Shown: positions 8,240-17,467, counted from the first letter of the stretch. The stretch: DNA of 64,000 nucleotides from Allofranklinella schreckenbergeri (GCF_003703475.1 NZ_RDQM01000003.1:157756-221755), one strand, 5' to 3'. Notes: generated by a model from the letters alone, not told the origin. Numbers and translations are program-made.

Positions 8240-9160
8240 TCAACGCGGCGAAAAGCTTTTGCCCAGCGAGGCGGGCATGTTGGTGCGAATCCAGGTGGGG
8301 TTGCGCGAGATCAGCACCAGCACCACGATGGTGACGACGTAGGGCAGCATGCTCAGGAACTGGCTGGGGATTTGCACGCCCGAGGCCTGCAAATCCAACT
8401 GCAACACCGTCATGCCGCCAAAGAGGTAAGCGCCCAGCAAGATGCGCCTTGGGCGCCAGGTGGCAAAGGCGGTCAGCGCCAGTGCGATCCAGCCCTGGCC
8501 GGCCACCATGCCTTCGGCCCACAGCGGGCTATAGACGGTGGACAGATAAGCGCCCGCCAGCCCGCACAGTGCGCCGCCCAAGGCTGTGCACAGCAGGCGA
8601 ATGCCGCGCACGTGGTAGCCCAGGGCGTGGGCGGCCTCGGGCGATTCGCCAATGGAGCGCAGCAGCAGGCCGGGGCGTGTGCGGGTGTAGAAATGCATCA
8701 TGGCCCAGGCCAGCGCGATGGTGAGATAGGCCAGCGGATGCAACTGGAACAGTGGCCCCACCAGGGGCAAATCCGCCAGCAGGGGAATGGCGAAGTCGAT
8801 CGAGCCAGGCAGGCTCTCTTGCACATAGCCCCGGCCCACATAGGCCGAAAAGCCCATGCCGAACAGGCTGAGCGCCAAGCCGCTGGCGTATTGGTTGGTG
8901 TGCAGGAAAATCACCAGCAGGCCAAACAGCGCCGCCAGTACGGCCCCGGCGGCAGCGCCTGCCAGCAGCCCCAGCGCAAAGCTGCCGCTGTGCACCACGG
9001 TGGCATAGGCGGCAATGGCTGCGCACAGCATCATGCCTTCGGCGCCCAGATTGATGATGCCGACCTTCTCGTTGATCAGCAGGCCCAGCCCGGCCAGAGC
9101 AAGCACGGTGCCTGCGTTGAGCGTGGCGGCCAGGGGAACAAGCCAGTTGAGGGCGTCCAT
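8240..9160 (-). CDS. ABC transporter permease (nucleoside type, second permease)
   Basis: A 306-residue inner-membrane permease of the branched-chain/ribose-type (BPD_transp_2) superfamily, with about eight to nine hydrophobic segments. The conserved NEKVGIINLGAEGMMLCAA near the N-terminus and the cytoplasmic EAA-like region IGESPEAAHALGYHV, which contacts the ATPase, are visible. Its ATG shares one base with the stop codon of the first permease (TAATG), so translation is probably coupled. It pairs with the 9160-10311 product to form the channel. The long open frame continuing upstream overlaps the first permease and is not used. Confidence 0.92.
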   Translation of the reverse strand: MDALNWLVPLAATLNAGTVLALAGLGLLINEKVGIINLGAEGMMLCAAIAAYATVVHSGSFALGLLAGAAAGAVLAALFGLLVIFLHTNQYASGLALSLFGMGFSAYVGRGYVQESLPGSIDFAIPLLADLPLVGPLFQLHPLAYLTIALAWAMMHFYTRTRPGLLLRSIGESPEAAHALGYHVRGIRLLCTALGGALCGLAGAYLSTVYSPLWAEGMVAGQGWIALALTAFATWRPRRILLGAYLFGGMTVLQLDLQASGVQIPSQFLSMLPYVVTIVVLVLISRNPTWIRTNMPASLGKSFSPR

Positions 9161-10311
9161 TACGGCGTTCCTTTCGTGGGCGAGGGGGCAGGGGGCTGGG
9201 CCGCGCTGGCGGCTGGCGCAGGGTTGAGAGCCTGCGCAGCGGCGGCCAGCGGGCGGGGCTTGAGGCGCACGCGGTAGTTGATGAGCGTGTCGCACGCCAG
9301 CAGGCAAAACAGCAGCAGCCCCTGGAACATGCTGGAGAGCGATTTGGGCAGCCCCAACTGCGATTGCGAGACTTCGCCGCCGATGACGAACATGCTCAGC
9401 AACACGGCGGAAAACACCATGCCAAAGGGGTGCAGGCGGCCCACGAAAGCCACGATGATGGCCGTAAAACCATAGCCGACGGGGATGTGCGGGTTGAGCT
9501 GGCCGACGGGGCCGATGGCCTCCAGCGCGCCCGCCAAGCCCGCCAGGGCGCCCGAGGTCAGCAGCGCCGTCCACAGGGCGCGCCGGGCGGAAAAGCCCGC
9601 GTAGTGCGCCGCTGCGGGCGCCAGGCCGCCCACTTGCTGGGCAAAACCGGCCTTGGTGCGAAAGAGAAACAGCCACATCAGCAGCCCGGCCAGCAGCGCA
9701 ATCCACAGGCCCGCATTGGCGCGCGAGCCAGCCATCAGCCGAGGCAATTGGGTGACGGCCTCGAAGCTGGGCGTGCGCGGGAAGTTGTAGCCTGCCGGAT
9801 CTTTCCAGGGGCCATACACCAGGTAATTGAGCAGCTGCACGGCGACGTACACCAGCATCAGGCTCACCAGAATTTCATTGGTGTTGAAGCGGTCGCGCAG
9901 CAGGGCGACGATGCCGGCCCAGAGCATGCCGCCCGCGCAGCCCGCCAGCAAAATCAGCCCGACGATCCAGCCGCCCGTATTCGGCCCGGCCTGCAAGGCC
10001 ACCCAGCCGCCGGCGATGGCGCCCAGCACGAACTGGCCTTCAGCGCCGATGTTCCAGACGTTGGAGCGAAAGCACAGCCCCAGGCCCAGGGCGATGAGCA
10101 GCAGGGGTGTGGCCTTGAGCATGATTTCGCCCCAGGCGTAGGCGTTTTTGATGGGCTCCCAGAAGAAGGCGTACAAGCCTTGCAGCGGCGATTTGCCCGA
10201 GAGCGCAAACAGCGCCGCACCCAGCAACATGGTCAGCGCCAGCGCAAGAAAGGGGGACAGGTACGCCCACAGCCGCGAGGGTTGGGGGCGGGCCTCAAGG
10301 GTAAGTCTCAT
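9160..10311 (-). CDS. ABC transporter permease (nucleoside type, first permease)
   Basis: The larger permease of the BMP-type importer, 383 residues from the ATG at 10311, with about ten hydrophobic segments. Hallmarks are FRSNVWNIGAEGQFVLGA and GFTAIIVAFVGRLHPFG. The C-terminal 40 residues are Pro/Ala-rich and likely cytoplasmic. No clear ribosome site precedes either this ATG or a TTG at 10350 that falls inside repeat R3. The repeat sits in the 149-base gap behind the ATPase gene, so expression of the permeases from the ATPase transcript must pass through it. Confidence 0.9.
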   Translation of the reverse strand: MRLTLEARPQPSRLWAYLSPFLALALTMLLGAALFALSGKSPLQGLYAFFWEPIKNAYAWGEIMLKATPLLLIALGLGLCFRSNVWNIGAEGQFVLGAIAGGWVALQAGPNTGGWIVGLILLAGCAGGMLWAGIVALLRDRFNTNEILVSLMLVYVAVQLLNYLVYGPWKDPAGYNFPRTPSFEAVTQLPRLMAGSRANAGLWIALLAGLLMWLFLFRTKAGFAQQVGGLAPAAAHYAGFSARRALWTALLTSGALAGLAGALEAIGPVGQLNPHIPVGYGFTAIIVAFVGRLHPFGMVFSAVLLSMFVIGGEVSQSQLGLPKSLSSMFQGLLLFCLLACDTLINYRVRLKPRPLAAAAQALNPAPAASAAQPPAPSPTKGTP

Positions 10312-10344
10312 GCCGTTGAAAGTGTGGGGCTGCGAGTGGTTTTG

Positions 10345-10422
10345 TTTCAATCAAAAAGAAAAATGACTTTATTTCTAACTTGCCTAAATGGCAAAGTTTT
10401 GTTTCTTTTTGATTTGCAATTG
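10345..10422. repeat. Dispersed palindromic repeat, copy R3
   Basis: Arms CAATCAAAAAGAAAAA and TTTCTTTTTGATTTG pair well, but the core is diverged: a second palindrome TTGCCTAAATGGCAA replaces the usual TTTCGGC core, so orientation is uncertain. It lies between the ATPase stop and the first permease start. Confidence 0.65.
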
Positions 10423-10460
10423 AATGCCATCGAGCAGCGCGAAAAGGGTTCACAAGAGGG

Positions 10461-12095
10461 TTAGACCAAAGTGGCAATCTCCAGCGGGAGGGAGGGGGCG
10501 GTTTGCGGATCGTCCTGCGTCCACAACCCGCTCATCCACAGGCCGATTTTCTCGACGCTGGCCTGCGCGCGCGGCAACGAGGGCGAGAGTGTACCTTTGG
10601 AGATCACATACAGGCGGTCGCTGATTTCGAACAACTCATCGAGCTCCTCACTGACGACCAGCACCGCGCAGCCCTGGTCGGCCATGCGCAGAATCTGGGC
10701 GCGGATTTGCGCCGAAGCGCCCACATCGACCCCCCAGGTTGGCTGCGCGAGGATCAGAATGCGCGGCTGCGCGCCCATTTCGCGCCCGAGGATGTACTTT
10801 TGCAAATTCCCGCCCGAGAGCGAGCGCGCCGCTGCATGGCTGCCTGCTGCACGCACGCCGAAGTCGGCAATGATGGATTGCGCGGCGGCGCCCAGCGCGC
10901 GCGGGCTGAGCCAGCCCAGCGGGGGCTTTTCCAGCCCGCGCGTGAGCAGCAGGTTGTGCGCCAGGCTCATGCTGGGCACGGTGGCGCGGCCCAGGCGCTC
11001 CTCGGGCACGAAGTGCAGCCCGTGCTGGCGGCGGCGCTGGGCCGGGGGCAGGGCGGCGGCATCTTGCCCGAACAGGCGCACGCTGCCGGGCAGGGCGCGC
11101 ACGTCCTCGCCCGAGAGCACTTGCAGCAGCTCGTTTTGCCCGTTGCCGGAAATGCCCGCAATGCCCACCACCTCGCCCGCGCGCACCTGCAAATGCACAT
11201 CGTGCAAATCGGTGCCGTACACATGCGTGCTGGGCAGACTCAGGCCGTGCACCTCCAGCGCGTTGGCGCCGATGCGGCTTTGGCGCGGTTGCGCGCGCGG
11301 CGGCTCAATGCCAATCATCAAGCGCGCCAGCGAGGCATCACTTTGCTGGCGCGGATTGACCACGCCGCGCACCTTGCCCTGGCGAATGACGGTGCACACG
11401 TCGCACAGCTCGCGGATTTCATGCAGTTTGTGGCTGATGTAGAGCACGCTGCACCCCGAATCGGCCAGGCGGCGCAGCACCTTGAACAGCCCTTGCACCG
11501 CCTGTGGCGTGAGCACGGAGGTGGGTTCATCGAGAATCAGCAGCTTGGGATGCGCCACCAGCGCGCGCAGGATTTCCACCTTTTGGCGCTCGCCCACGCT
11601 GAGCGTGTGCACGGGGCGGTCGTGCTCCAGATCCAGGCCGAACACGGTGGCGGCTTCATCCAGCAGCACGTCCAGCATCTCGCGGCTCATGCTCCACTCC
11701 TGGCCCAGCCAGATGTTCTCGGCCACGGTGAGCGAGTCGAACAGGTTGAAGTGCTGGAACACCATCGCCACGCCCAAATGGCGCGCATGCTGGGGCGAGC
11801 GCATGTGCACGGGCTGGCCGTCAAAGACGATCTCGCCCGCGTCCGGCGCGGTGGCGCCGTAGATGATCTTCATCAGCGTGGACTTGCCAGCGCCGTTTTC
11901 ACCCAGGATGGCGTGAATCTGGCCACGCTCGACGCACAAATCAATGCCATCGTTGGCCACAACGCCGGGGTACGTCTTGGTGATGCCGCGCAATTGCAGG
12001 CGGGGCGGCTGGGGCGAATTGAGCTGGGACAGCTCCGCCGATTCCAGCTCGGAGAGCGGGCGCGCAGGGGGAGGCGGGGAAACAGGTCTGGACAC
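10461..12095 (-). CDS. ABC transporter ATP-binding protein, tandem NBDs (nucleoside type)
   Basis: A 544-residue ATPase with two nucleotide-binding domains, as in sugar and nucleoside importers. Domain 1 has Walker A GENGAGKST, signature LSVGERQKVEIL, Walker B LLILDEPTSVL and H-loop YISHKL. Domain 2 has a degenerate Walker A region GISGNGQNELL, signature LSGGNLQKYILGRE and Walker B ILILAQPTWGVD, where the usual acidic residue is replaced. Degeneracy of the second site is normal for this class. The start is a GTG at 12095; the N-terminus is Pro/Ser-rich. It is the first gene of the importer operon and is divergent from queF across a 236-base spacer. Confidence 0.92.
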   Translation of the reverse strand: MSRPVSPPPPARPLSELESAELSQLNSPQPPRLQLRGITKTYPGVVANDGIDLCVERGQIHAILGENGAGKSTLMKIIYGATAPDAGEIVFDGQPVHMRSPQHARHLGVAMVFQHFNLFDSLTVAENIWLGQEWSMSREMLDVLLDEAATVFGLDLEHDRPVHTLSVGERQKVEILRALVAHPKLLILDEPTSVLTPQAVQGLFKVLRRLADSGCSVLYISHKLHEIRELCDVCTVIRQGKVRGVVNPRQQSDASLARLMIGIEPPRAQPRQSRIGANALEVHGLSLPSTHVYGTDLHDVHLQVRAGEVVGIAGISGNGQNELLQVLSGEDVRALPGSVRLFGQDAAALPPAQRRRQHGLHFVPEERLGRATVPSMSLAHNLLLTRGLEKPPLGWLSPRALGAAAQSIIADFGVRAAGSHAAARSLSGGNLQKYILGREMGAQPRILILAQPTWGVDVGASAQIRAQILRMADQGCAVLVVSEELDELFEISDRLYVISKGTLSPSLPRAQASVEKIGLWMSGLWTQDDPQTAPSLPLEIATLV

Positions 12096-12331
12096 GGTTT
12101 GTCAAAGCATTAACGCCCGGCAGACGATGAACAGACAAGGCCGGGCGCAGCCGCGTATTATCCCCGCCCCGCTCCTTGCGGAATCGGTTGCGGTCTGTTG
12201 CAGGGGCCGTCTGCCGGTGCTTTTTTTGCATTTTTTTGCTTTCCTGCCCAATTGCGCTGCGCCTTTTTTCCGAGCGGGCTTTTCTCTCGCATCCGTTCTC
12301 CCGCCCTCTTTGCCTACTCCCTTGAAACCCC

Positions 12332-13243
12332 ATGTCCGATACCACTTTGCCTCAGGCCCAGCCGAGCGCCCCAGGCGCCGATCCCCATGACAACCCCCAC
12401 GCCACCGCCCGCGCCAATCCGCTCGGCCGCGACGTCGCCTACCCCGACCGCTACGACCCCGGCCTGCTCTTTCCCATCGCGCGCGCTGCTCAGCGCGAAG
12501 CCCTGGGCCTGCGCGGGCGGCTGCCCTTTGTCGGCGCCGATAGCTGGACGGCCTTTGAGCTGAGCTGGCTCAACTCGCGTGGCAAACCCCAAATCGCCAT
12601 CGGCCACTTTCACTTTCCCGCCGAAACGCACAACATCATCGAGAGCAAATCCTTCAAGCTCTATCTCAACAGCTTCAACAACACCCGCTTCGACAGCGCC
12701 GACGCTCTGCGCCAAACCCTGCTGACCGATTTGACCGAAGCCGCCTGGCGCGGCGCGCCCGTGCAAGCCAGCCTGGGCGTGCGCCTGGTGCCGCCGCAAG
12801 ACTTCGACGCCGAGCCGCTGGCCGAACTCGACGGGCTGGATCTGGACCGCCTGGATGTGGAGTGCAGCGACTACCACCCCCGTCCCGAGCTGCTGCACAG
12901 CGACCGCAGCCAGGCCCACGTCAGCGAAACCCTCACCAGCCGCCTGCTCAAAAGCAATTGCCCCGTCACCGGCCAACCCGACTGGGCCAGCGTGCAAATC
13001 GCCTACCACGGCCACCCCATCGACCAGGCCACGCTGCTGCAATACATCGTGAGCTTTCGCAACCACACCGGCTTTCACGAAAACTGCGTCGAGCGCATCT
13101 TTGTCGACATCTGGCAGCGCTGCCAGCCCGTGCAACTGAGCGTCTGGGCGCGCTACACCCGCCGCGGCGGACTGGACATCAACCCTTTTCGCAGCAGCCA
13201 GCCCCAGGCCCTGCCGCGCAACGTGCGCACGGCGCGGCAGTAG
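12332..13243 (+). CDS. queF: NADPH-dependent 7-cyano-7-deazaguanine reductase
   Basis: Reduces preQ0 to preQ1, the last step before queuosine precursor insertion into tRNA. The 303-residue length marks the long, two-domain (bimodular) form. The QueF motif [14 protein letters not shown] lies in the N-terminal module. The catalytic Cys is in [14 protein letters not shown], and the C-terminal module has [11 protein letters not shown] Pro/Ala-rich tail-like N-terminus precedes the domain. The gene is single, divergent from the nucleoside-type ABC importer, and followed directly by repeats R4 and R5. queG, which acts later in the same pathway, lies 21 kb away at 34220-35440. Confidence 0.96.
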   Translation: MSDTTLPQAQPSAPGADPHDNPHATARANPLGRDVAYPDRYDPGLLFPIARAAQREALGLRGRLPFVGADSWTAFELSWLNSRGKPQIAIGHFHFPAETHNIIESKSFKLYLNSFNNTRFDSADALRQTLLTDLTEAAWRGAPVQASLGVRLVPPQDFDAEPLAELDGLDLDRLDVECSDYHPRPELLHSDRSQAHVSETLTSRLLKSNCPVTGQPDWASVQIAYHGHPIDQATLLQYIVSFRNHTGFHENCVERIFVDIWQRCQPVQLSVWARYTRRGGLDINPFRSSQPQALPRNVRTARQ

Positions 13244-13250
13244 TTATTTT

Positions 13251-13322
13251 TCATATCGAAAAGCAAAAAAATGGCCTTGCTATGGCTTGTTGTATGGCTA
13301 TGCTGTTTTACTTTGATGTGTA
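13251..13322 (+). repeat. Dispersed palindromic repeat, copy R4
   Basis: Left arm ATATCGAAAAGCAAAAAAA, diverged core GCTATGGCTTGTTG, right arm TTTTACTTTGATGTGTAA. It starts eight bases after the queF stop codon and is followed in tandem by R5. Confidence 0.7.
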
Positions 13323-13340
13323 ATACATGAATTTCTTTTT

Positions 13341-13412
13341 ATATTTCAAAGGAAATAAAATTGCATTGTTTCGGCTTGATGGTTCAGGGGTTGGGTTTCC
13401 TTTGATGTGAAT
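13341..13412 (+). repeat. Dispersed palindromic repeat, copy R5
   Basis: Left arm ATTTCAAAGGAAATAAAA, core TTGTTTCGGCTTGATGG, right arm GGTTTCCTTTGATGTGAA. In tandem with R4 between the converging queF and mmsB genes. Confidence 0.8.
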
Positions 13413-13423
13413 AATCATGCTGC

Positions 13424-13462
13424 ATGAAAAAAGCCCTGCGCTGGCTTCCAACGCAGGGCTTT
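13424..13462 (-). terminator. Rho-independent terminator of the mmsB operon
   Basis: A perfect 11-base stem AAAGCCCTGCG / CGCAGGGCTTT (13430-13440 with 13452-13462). On the minus strand it is followed by six T residues, 31 bases after the mmsB stop codon. Confidence 0.9.
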
Positions 13463-13492
13463 GTCATGGCAAAGGCCGATGGGCTTTGCTGA

Positions 13493-14389
13493 TCAGGCTT
13501 GCTTTTGCAGCATCTTGATGATGCTGGAGAAATCCTCGCCGCCGTGGCCGCCGATGCTGTGGGCGGCGTAGATGCTGCGGGCCATGGCCCCCAGCGGGGT
13601 GCTGGCCTTGGCGGTGACGGCGTTCTCAAGCGCCAGGCCCAGGTCCTTGAGCATCAAGTCGGTGCCGAAGCCGCCGGTGTAGCCGCGTGTGGCGGCCGAT
13701 GCCTCTTGCACGCCGGGCACGGGGTTGTAGACCTCCAGCGTCCAGTTGCCGCCGGAGCTGCGGCGCATGATTTCAGAGAGCACTTTCGGATCCAGCCCGT
13801 TGGCCATGCCCAGCGCCAGCGCCTCGCTGGTGCCGATCATCAAGATGCCCAGCAGCATGTTGTTGCAGATTTTGGCGGTCTGGCCCGCGCCCACGTTGCC
13901 GGCGTGGAAGATGTTTTTGCCCATTTTTTCCAGCAGCGGGCGGGCGCGCTCCAGCGCGGCGTCGCTGCCGCCGACCATGAAGGTCAGCGTGCCCGCGGCC
14001 GCGCCTGCGGTGCCGCCGGAGACGGGCGCGTCGATGAAGTCCACGCCCTTGGCAGCGGCGGCCTTGCCCACTTTGCGGGCGGTGTCGGCGGCGATGGTGC
14101 TGCTGTCGATGATGAGCGTGCCCGCAGGCATGTCGGCCAGCAGGCCGGGCTGCTCGGCGGTGCCAATAAACATGCCTTCGACGTGCTGGCTGGCCGGCAG
14201 CATGGTGATGACGACCTCGGCGCCTGCGGCGGCTTCTTTGGCGCTGCCTGCGACGCGGATGCCTTGCTCGGCGTGGAACTTCTTGGCCGCTTCGGACAGG
14301 TCAAAGCCGCTGACTTCGTGGCCTGCCTTGTGCAGGTTCAAAGCCATGCCGCTGCCCATGTTGCCCAGGCCGATGAATGCGATTTTCAT
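13493..14389 (-). CDS. mmsB: 3-hydroxyisobutyrate dehydrogenase
   Basis: Oxidises 3-hydroxyisobutyrate to methylmalonate semialdehyde in valine degradation, using NAD+. The 298-residue length is normal. The Rossmann motif GLGNMGSGMA is at residues 7-16, the substrate-binding DAPVSGGTAGA is mid-protein, and the catalytic Lys is in GAGQTAKICNNM. An AAGGAGAC ribosome site precedes the ATG at 14389. It is the last gene of a minus-strand block that begins with mmsA, whose product uses the semialdehyde made here. A strong terminator follows. Confidence 0.95.
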   Translation of the reverse strand: MKIAFIGLGNMGSGMALNLHKAGHEVSGFDLSEAAKKFHAEQGIRVAGSAKEAAAGAEVVITMLPASQHVEGMFIGTAEQPGLLADMPAGTLIIDSSTIAADTARKVGKAAAAKGVDFIDAPVSGGTAGAAAGTLTFMVGGSDAALERARPLLEKMGKNIFHAGNVGAGQTAKICNNMLLGILMIGTSEALALGMANGLDPKVLSEIMRRSSGGNWTLEVYNPVPGVQEASAATRGYTGGFGTDLMLKDLGLALENAVTAKASTPLGAMARSIYAAHSIGGHGGEDFSSIIKMLQKQA

Positions 14390-14445
14390 GAGAGTCTCCT
14401 TGGAAAGGGTTGTTGAGAGTTGAGGGAAAAAGGGGTGAAAGAGCG

Positions 14446-14886
14446 TCAATGCCGCAATGCGGCCGCGCCGCCGCCAGCCCATAGCCCGGCGGCCACGGCC
14501 AGCAGGCCCAGGCCCACGCTGGCCAGCACATAGCCCAAGGCCAGCGCCCACTGACGCTGGAGCAGCAGCGTCAGCGCCTCCAGCCCGAAAGCGGAAAAGG
14601 TGGTGAAGCCGCCCAGCACGCCGGTGAACAGAAACAGCCGCAGCGCGGGGCCAAGCCAATCGCCGCGCAGCGCCAGGCCCGCCAGCAGGCCGATGGCCAA
14701 ACAGCCCAGCAGATTGACCGCCAGCGTGCCCCAGGGCAGCGGCGCCAGCCCTGCCGAGGGCGCGGTGGCAGCGCTCAGGCGCAGGCTCAGGGCGTAGCGG
14801 GCGATAGCACCCAGCAGGCCGCCCAGGCCGACCCACATCCAATAGGGCAGGGCGGCACTGGAGGCGGTGTGCAGCGGCGTGCTCAT
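14446..14886 (-). CDS. crcB: Fluoride efflux channel CrcB (Fluc)
   Basis: A 146-residue, four-helix membrane protein that forms a dimeric fluoride channel. The family signatures GGLLGAIARY near the N-terminus and GGFTTFSAFG in the third helix (with the Phe residues and the Na+-binding turn) are present, as is the Asn of WGTLAVNLLGC. Its ATG overlaps the stop codon of the TfoX-like gene by four bases (ATGA). I see no fluoride riboswitch in front of it, which fits a position inside an operon. A link with valine catabolism is not expected; this looks like chance co-transcription. Confidence 0.95.
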   Translation of the reverse strand: MSTPLHTASSAALPYWMWVGLGGLLGAIARYALSLRLSAATAPSAGLAPLPWGTLAVNLLGCLAIGLLAGLALRGDWLGPALRLFLFTGVLGGFTTFSAFGLEALTLLLQRQWALALGYVLASVGLGLLAVAAGLWAGGGAAALRH

Positions 14887-15293
14887 GCGCGCAGTCCTTT
14901 TGTCCGCTGACCCGCCTGTTGCCGTGCTCGCTGACGGGGCGCTGCCTTGGCCAGCGGGTTGTAGGCCAGGGCCTGCTCGATCCAGGTCTGAAACTGTGCC
15001 TTGGTTTGCAAGCTGGCCCATTCCACGAACACATAGCCGCGCATGACGCGCTGGCCGTGGCGCATTTCGCGCGTGCCGGGGCGCTCCAGCGCGGCGTCGT
15101 GTTGCTCGGGGTGGATGCGGCACAGCAGCTCGTCCTCGCCCACGCCCAGGCACAGCTTGCCGTTGACCATGAAGGCGTAGCCGCCGAACAGGGTTTTTTC
15201 TGCCACTTCGGCGCTGGGCGCGCAGGCCAGCAAGGCATCGCGCACGGCGTCGATGCGTTGCAGGGTGTGCGGGTCGAGGGGGCGGGCGGCCAT
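14883..15293 (-). CDS. TfoX N-terminal domain protein
   Basis: A 136-residue protein matching the N-terminal domain of TfoX (Sxy): KTLFGGYAFMVNGKLCLGV and the following ELLCRIHPEQHDAAL are typical. Full-length TfoX promotes competence in gammaproteobacteria, but stand-alone N-terminal-domain proteins like this one have no settled role. The C-terminal 25 residues are rich in Arg, Ala and Gln. It overlaps crcB by four bases, and its start lies 25 bases behind the acyl-CoA dehydrogenase stop codon. Confidence 0.85.
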   Translation of the reverse strand: MAARPLDPHTLQRIDAVRDALLACAPSAEVAEKTLFGGYAFMVNGKLCLGVGEDELLCRIHPEQHDAALERPGTREMRHGQRVMRGYVFVEWASLQTKAQFQTWIEQALAYNPLAKAAPRQRARQQAGQRTKGLRA

Positions 15294-15318
15294 GCGGCGG
15301 GGCAGCGGCTGCGTTGGC

Positions 15319-16479
15319 TCAGCGGATCACATCCGGCGCGTCGCCGTCGAGCATGCGGCGGGCGATGATGACGCGCATGATTTCGTTCGTGCCTTCCAGA
15401 ATCTGGTGCACGCGCGCGTCGCGCAGCAGGCGCTCGAGCGGGTATTCGCGGATGTAGCCGTAGCCACCGTGCAGTTGCAGCGCCTCGTTGATGACTTTGA
15501 AGCCAAAGTCCGTGGCAAAGCGCTTGGCCATGGCGCAGTAGGTGGTGGCGTTGGGGTCCTGGCGGTCGAGCTTGCTGGCGGCCAGGCGCACCATCTGGCG
15601 TGCGGCCACCAGTTCGGTGGCCATGTCGGCCAGCTTGAATTGCAGCGCCTGGAAGGTGGAGATGGCCTTGCCGAACTGCTGGCGCTCCTGGATGTAGCGC
15701 TGCGCCTGGGCCAGCGCGCCCTGCGCGCCGCCGACCGAGCAGGTGGCGATGTTAATGCGTCCGCCGTCCAGCCCCTTCATGGCGATCTTGAAGCCTTCGC
15801 CTTCGTTGCCCAGCAGGTTGTGCGCGGGGATGCGCACGTTGTCGAAGCTGATGGTGCGCGTGGGCTGGCTGTTCCAGCCCATTTTTTGCTCTTTTTTGCC
15901 GTAGCTGATGCCCTCGGCGTTGGCGGGCACGGCAAAGGCCGAAACGCCCGATGCGCCGGGGCCGCCGCTGCGCGCCATGAGCACCAGCACGTCGGTGCTG
16001 CCCGCGCCCGAGATGAAGGCCTTGCTGCCGTTGATGACGTATTCGTTGCCCACCAACTCGGCGCGGGTCTTGAGCGAGGCGGCGTCAGAGCCTGCGCCCG
16101 GCTCGGTCAGGCAGTAGCTGGCGAGCTTTTGCCCGCTGGTGAGCTGCTCGCCCCATTCCTTGCGCACTTCGTCGCCGCCCCAGGTGCCCAGCATCCAGGT
16201 GGCCATGTTGTGGATGGTGATGAAGGCGGTGGTGGAGGGATCGACCGCGGCCATTTCTTCAAACACGAAGGTGGCATCCAGCCGCGGCAGGGCCAGGCCG
16301 CCGATGGATTCGGGCGCGTACAGGCCGCAAAAGCCCAGCTCGCCGGACTTGGCAATGGTTTCCTTGGGGAAGTGGCCTTCCTCATCCCATTGCGCGGCGT
16401 AGGGGGCCAGCTCGGCCTGGGCGAAGGCGCGCGCGGTTTCGGCAAAGGCCAGTTGGTCTTCGGTGGGTTCAAAGTGCAT
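15319..16479 (-). CDS. Acyl-CoA dehydrogenase, probably isobutyryl-CoA dehydrogenase
   Basis: An FAD flavoenzyme of 386 residues that introduces a 2,3 double bond into a short acyl-CoA and passes electrons to ETF. The signatures CLTEPGAGSDAASLKT and QLHGGYGYIREYPLERLLRD and the catalytic Glu in HQILEGTNEIMRVII are present. Position between mmsA and mmsB on the same strand argues for the valine-pathway substrate isobutyryl-CoA. This is context-based; the sequence alone fits several short-chain or branched-chain substrates. The ATG has a GGAGACACTCC-type ribosome site. Confidence 0.92.
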   Translation of the reverse strand: MHFEPTEDQLAFAETARAFAQAELAPYAAQWDEEGHFPKETIAKSGELGFCGLYAPESIGGLALPRLDATFVFEEMAAVDPSTTAFITIHNMATWMLGTWGGDEVRKEWGEQLTSGQKLASYCLTEPGAGSDAASLKTRAELVGNEYVINGSKAFISGAGSTDVLVLMARSGGPGASGVSAFAVPANAEGISYGKKEQKMGWNSQPTRTISFDNVRIPAHNLLGNEGEGFKIAMKGLDGGRINIATCSVGGAQGALAQAQRYIQERQQFGKAISTFQALQFKLADMATELVAARQMVRLAASKLDRQDPNATTYCAMAKRFATDFGFKVINEALQLHGGYGYIREYPLERLLRDARVHQILEGTNEIMRVIIARRMLDGDAPDVIR

Positions 16480-16565
16480 GGAGTGTCTCCTTGGGTTGTT
16501 GTGGTTTGAGGGATGCGTTGGTTTTTCAGTCGCTGCGGCTGGCCCGGTCTCTCCAGCCTACCGGC

Positions 16566-17018
16566 TTACCATTTGCCTATGACAACGGCCAGCATGCCCG
16601 CCGCAATCAGCGGGCCGACGGGCACGCCCTTGAAGAAGGCTACGCCGATGACGGTGCCCACCATCAGGCCAGGCACTAGGCCGGGGTGCTCCATCATTAG
16701 CGGCAGGCCGCGCCCGCCCAGCCAGGCCACCAGCACGCCCACCGCCACGGCCAGCAGCGATTGCCAGTGGGTGAAGCTGCGCAGCACATCGGCCAGGGCG
16801 ATTTTGCCGCTGGCAATGGGCGCCATGACGCCGATGAACAATATGGTGATGCCCAGATTCAGGCCGTGCTTTTGGATCCAGGGAAAGTACTGCTGCAAGG
16901 GCGTCATGCGCACCAGCAGCAGGGCCAGCATGGCGTAGGTGATGCTGTGGTTCTGGCTGACGATGCCCAGGGCGGCGATGGCCAGCAACAACAGCAAAAC
17001 GGGGTCGAAGGCGGGCAT
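16566..17018 (-). CDS. DUF441 (YeaL/UPF0756) family membrane protein
   Basis: A 150-residue protein with four to five hydrophobic segments. The conserved family pieces [21 protein letters not shown] and [30 protein letters not shown] are visible. The family is widespread in bacteria, and no function is established. It sits between the acyl-CoA dehydrogenase and the LprI-like gene on the same strand, within the mmsA-mmsB block. Confidence 0.88.
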   Translation of the reverse strand: MPAFDPVLLLLLAIAALGIVSQNHSITYAMLALLLVRMTPLQQYFPWIQKHGLNLGITILFIGVMAPIASGKIALADVLRSFTHWQSLLAVAVGVLVAWLGGRGLPLMMEHPGLVPGLMVGTVIGVAFFKGVPVGPLIAAGMLAVVIGKW

Positions 17019-17058
17019 GGGCGCAAAAAATCTTCATCGCAATGGGCATCGCGTGCGC

Positions 17059-17454
17059 TCATTCCACGCTGTAGCCGTGCATCAGCCAGTGGCGCAGGGC
17101 TTGGCGGCGCAGGGCGTGCTGCTCGATCATGCAGGCGTGGTGTGCGCTGGCTGCGGGCGCGTGCAGGTCTGGCCCGGCGGGGGCTGCTTGCTGGCAATGC
17201 TGGCGCGCGGTGCGCCGCCATTTGTTCTGGTTGCCGCGCAGGGCGGGGCGTTCATGGGCCGAGAGCACCAGCAGCACGTCGCCATACAGGGTTTCGGTGG
17301 CATCGCGCACGGCCTCGAAGTCTTGCAGCGTGCAGGTGGCGGCGGTGCAAGCGGGCGAGGCCGGGGCCAGCGCTTGCGCCTGGGCCAGTGGCGCAGCGGC
17401 GCTCAAGGCCAGGGCGGCGATGGCAACAAAAAACAGGGGCGGGCGCAGGCGCAT
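17059..17454 (-). CDS. Secreted LprI/DUF1311-like protein
   Basis: A 131-residue protein with a clear cleavable signal peptide (MRLRPPLFFVAIAALALSAA, likely cut after AQA), so it is predicted to be periplasmic. The mature part shows the spaced pattern W-R-x3-R-x2-C ... C-x6-L-R that resembles lysozyme-inhibitor LprI-like (DUF1311) domains, with four cysteines that could form two disulfides. The match is weak, so lysozyme inhibition is only a possibility. It lies 13 bases after the YdhR-like gene on the same strand. Confidence 0.7.
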   Translation of the reverse strand: MRLRPPLFFVAIAALALSAAAPLAQAQALAPASPACTAATCTLQDFEAVRDATETLYGDVLLVLSAHERPALRGNQNKWRRTARQHCQQAAPAGPDLHAPAASAHHACMIEQHALRRQALRHWLMHGYSVE

Positions 17455-17467
17455 GGCGGTGAAGCGG

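Noticed and set aside
9161..9706. Upstream in-frame extension of the second ABC permease (to 9706)
   Set aside because: It overlaps the first permease gene, and the coupled ATG at 9160 gives the normal family length.
14390..14450. Fluoride riboswitch before crcB
   Set aside because: crcB starts inside an operon with a 4-base overlap to the tfoX-like gene, leaving no room for a riboswitch directly before it.
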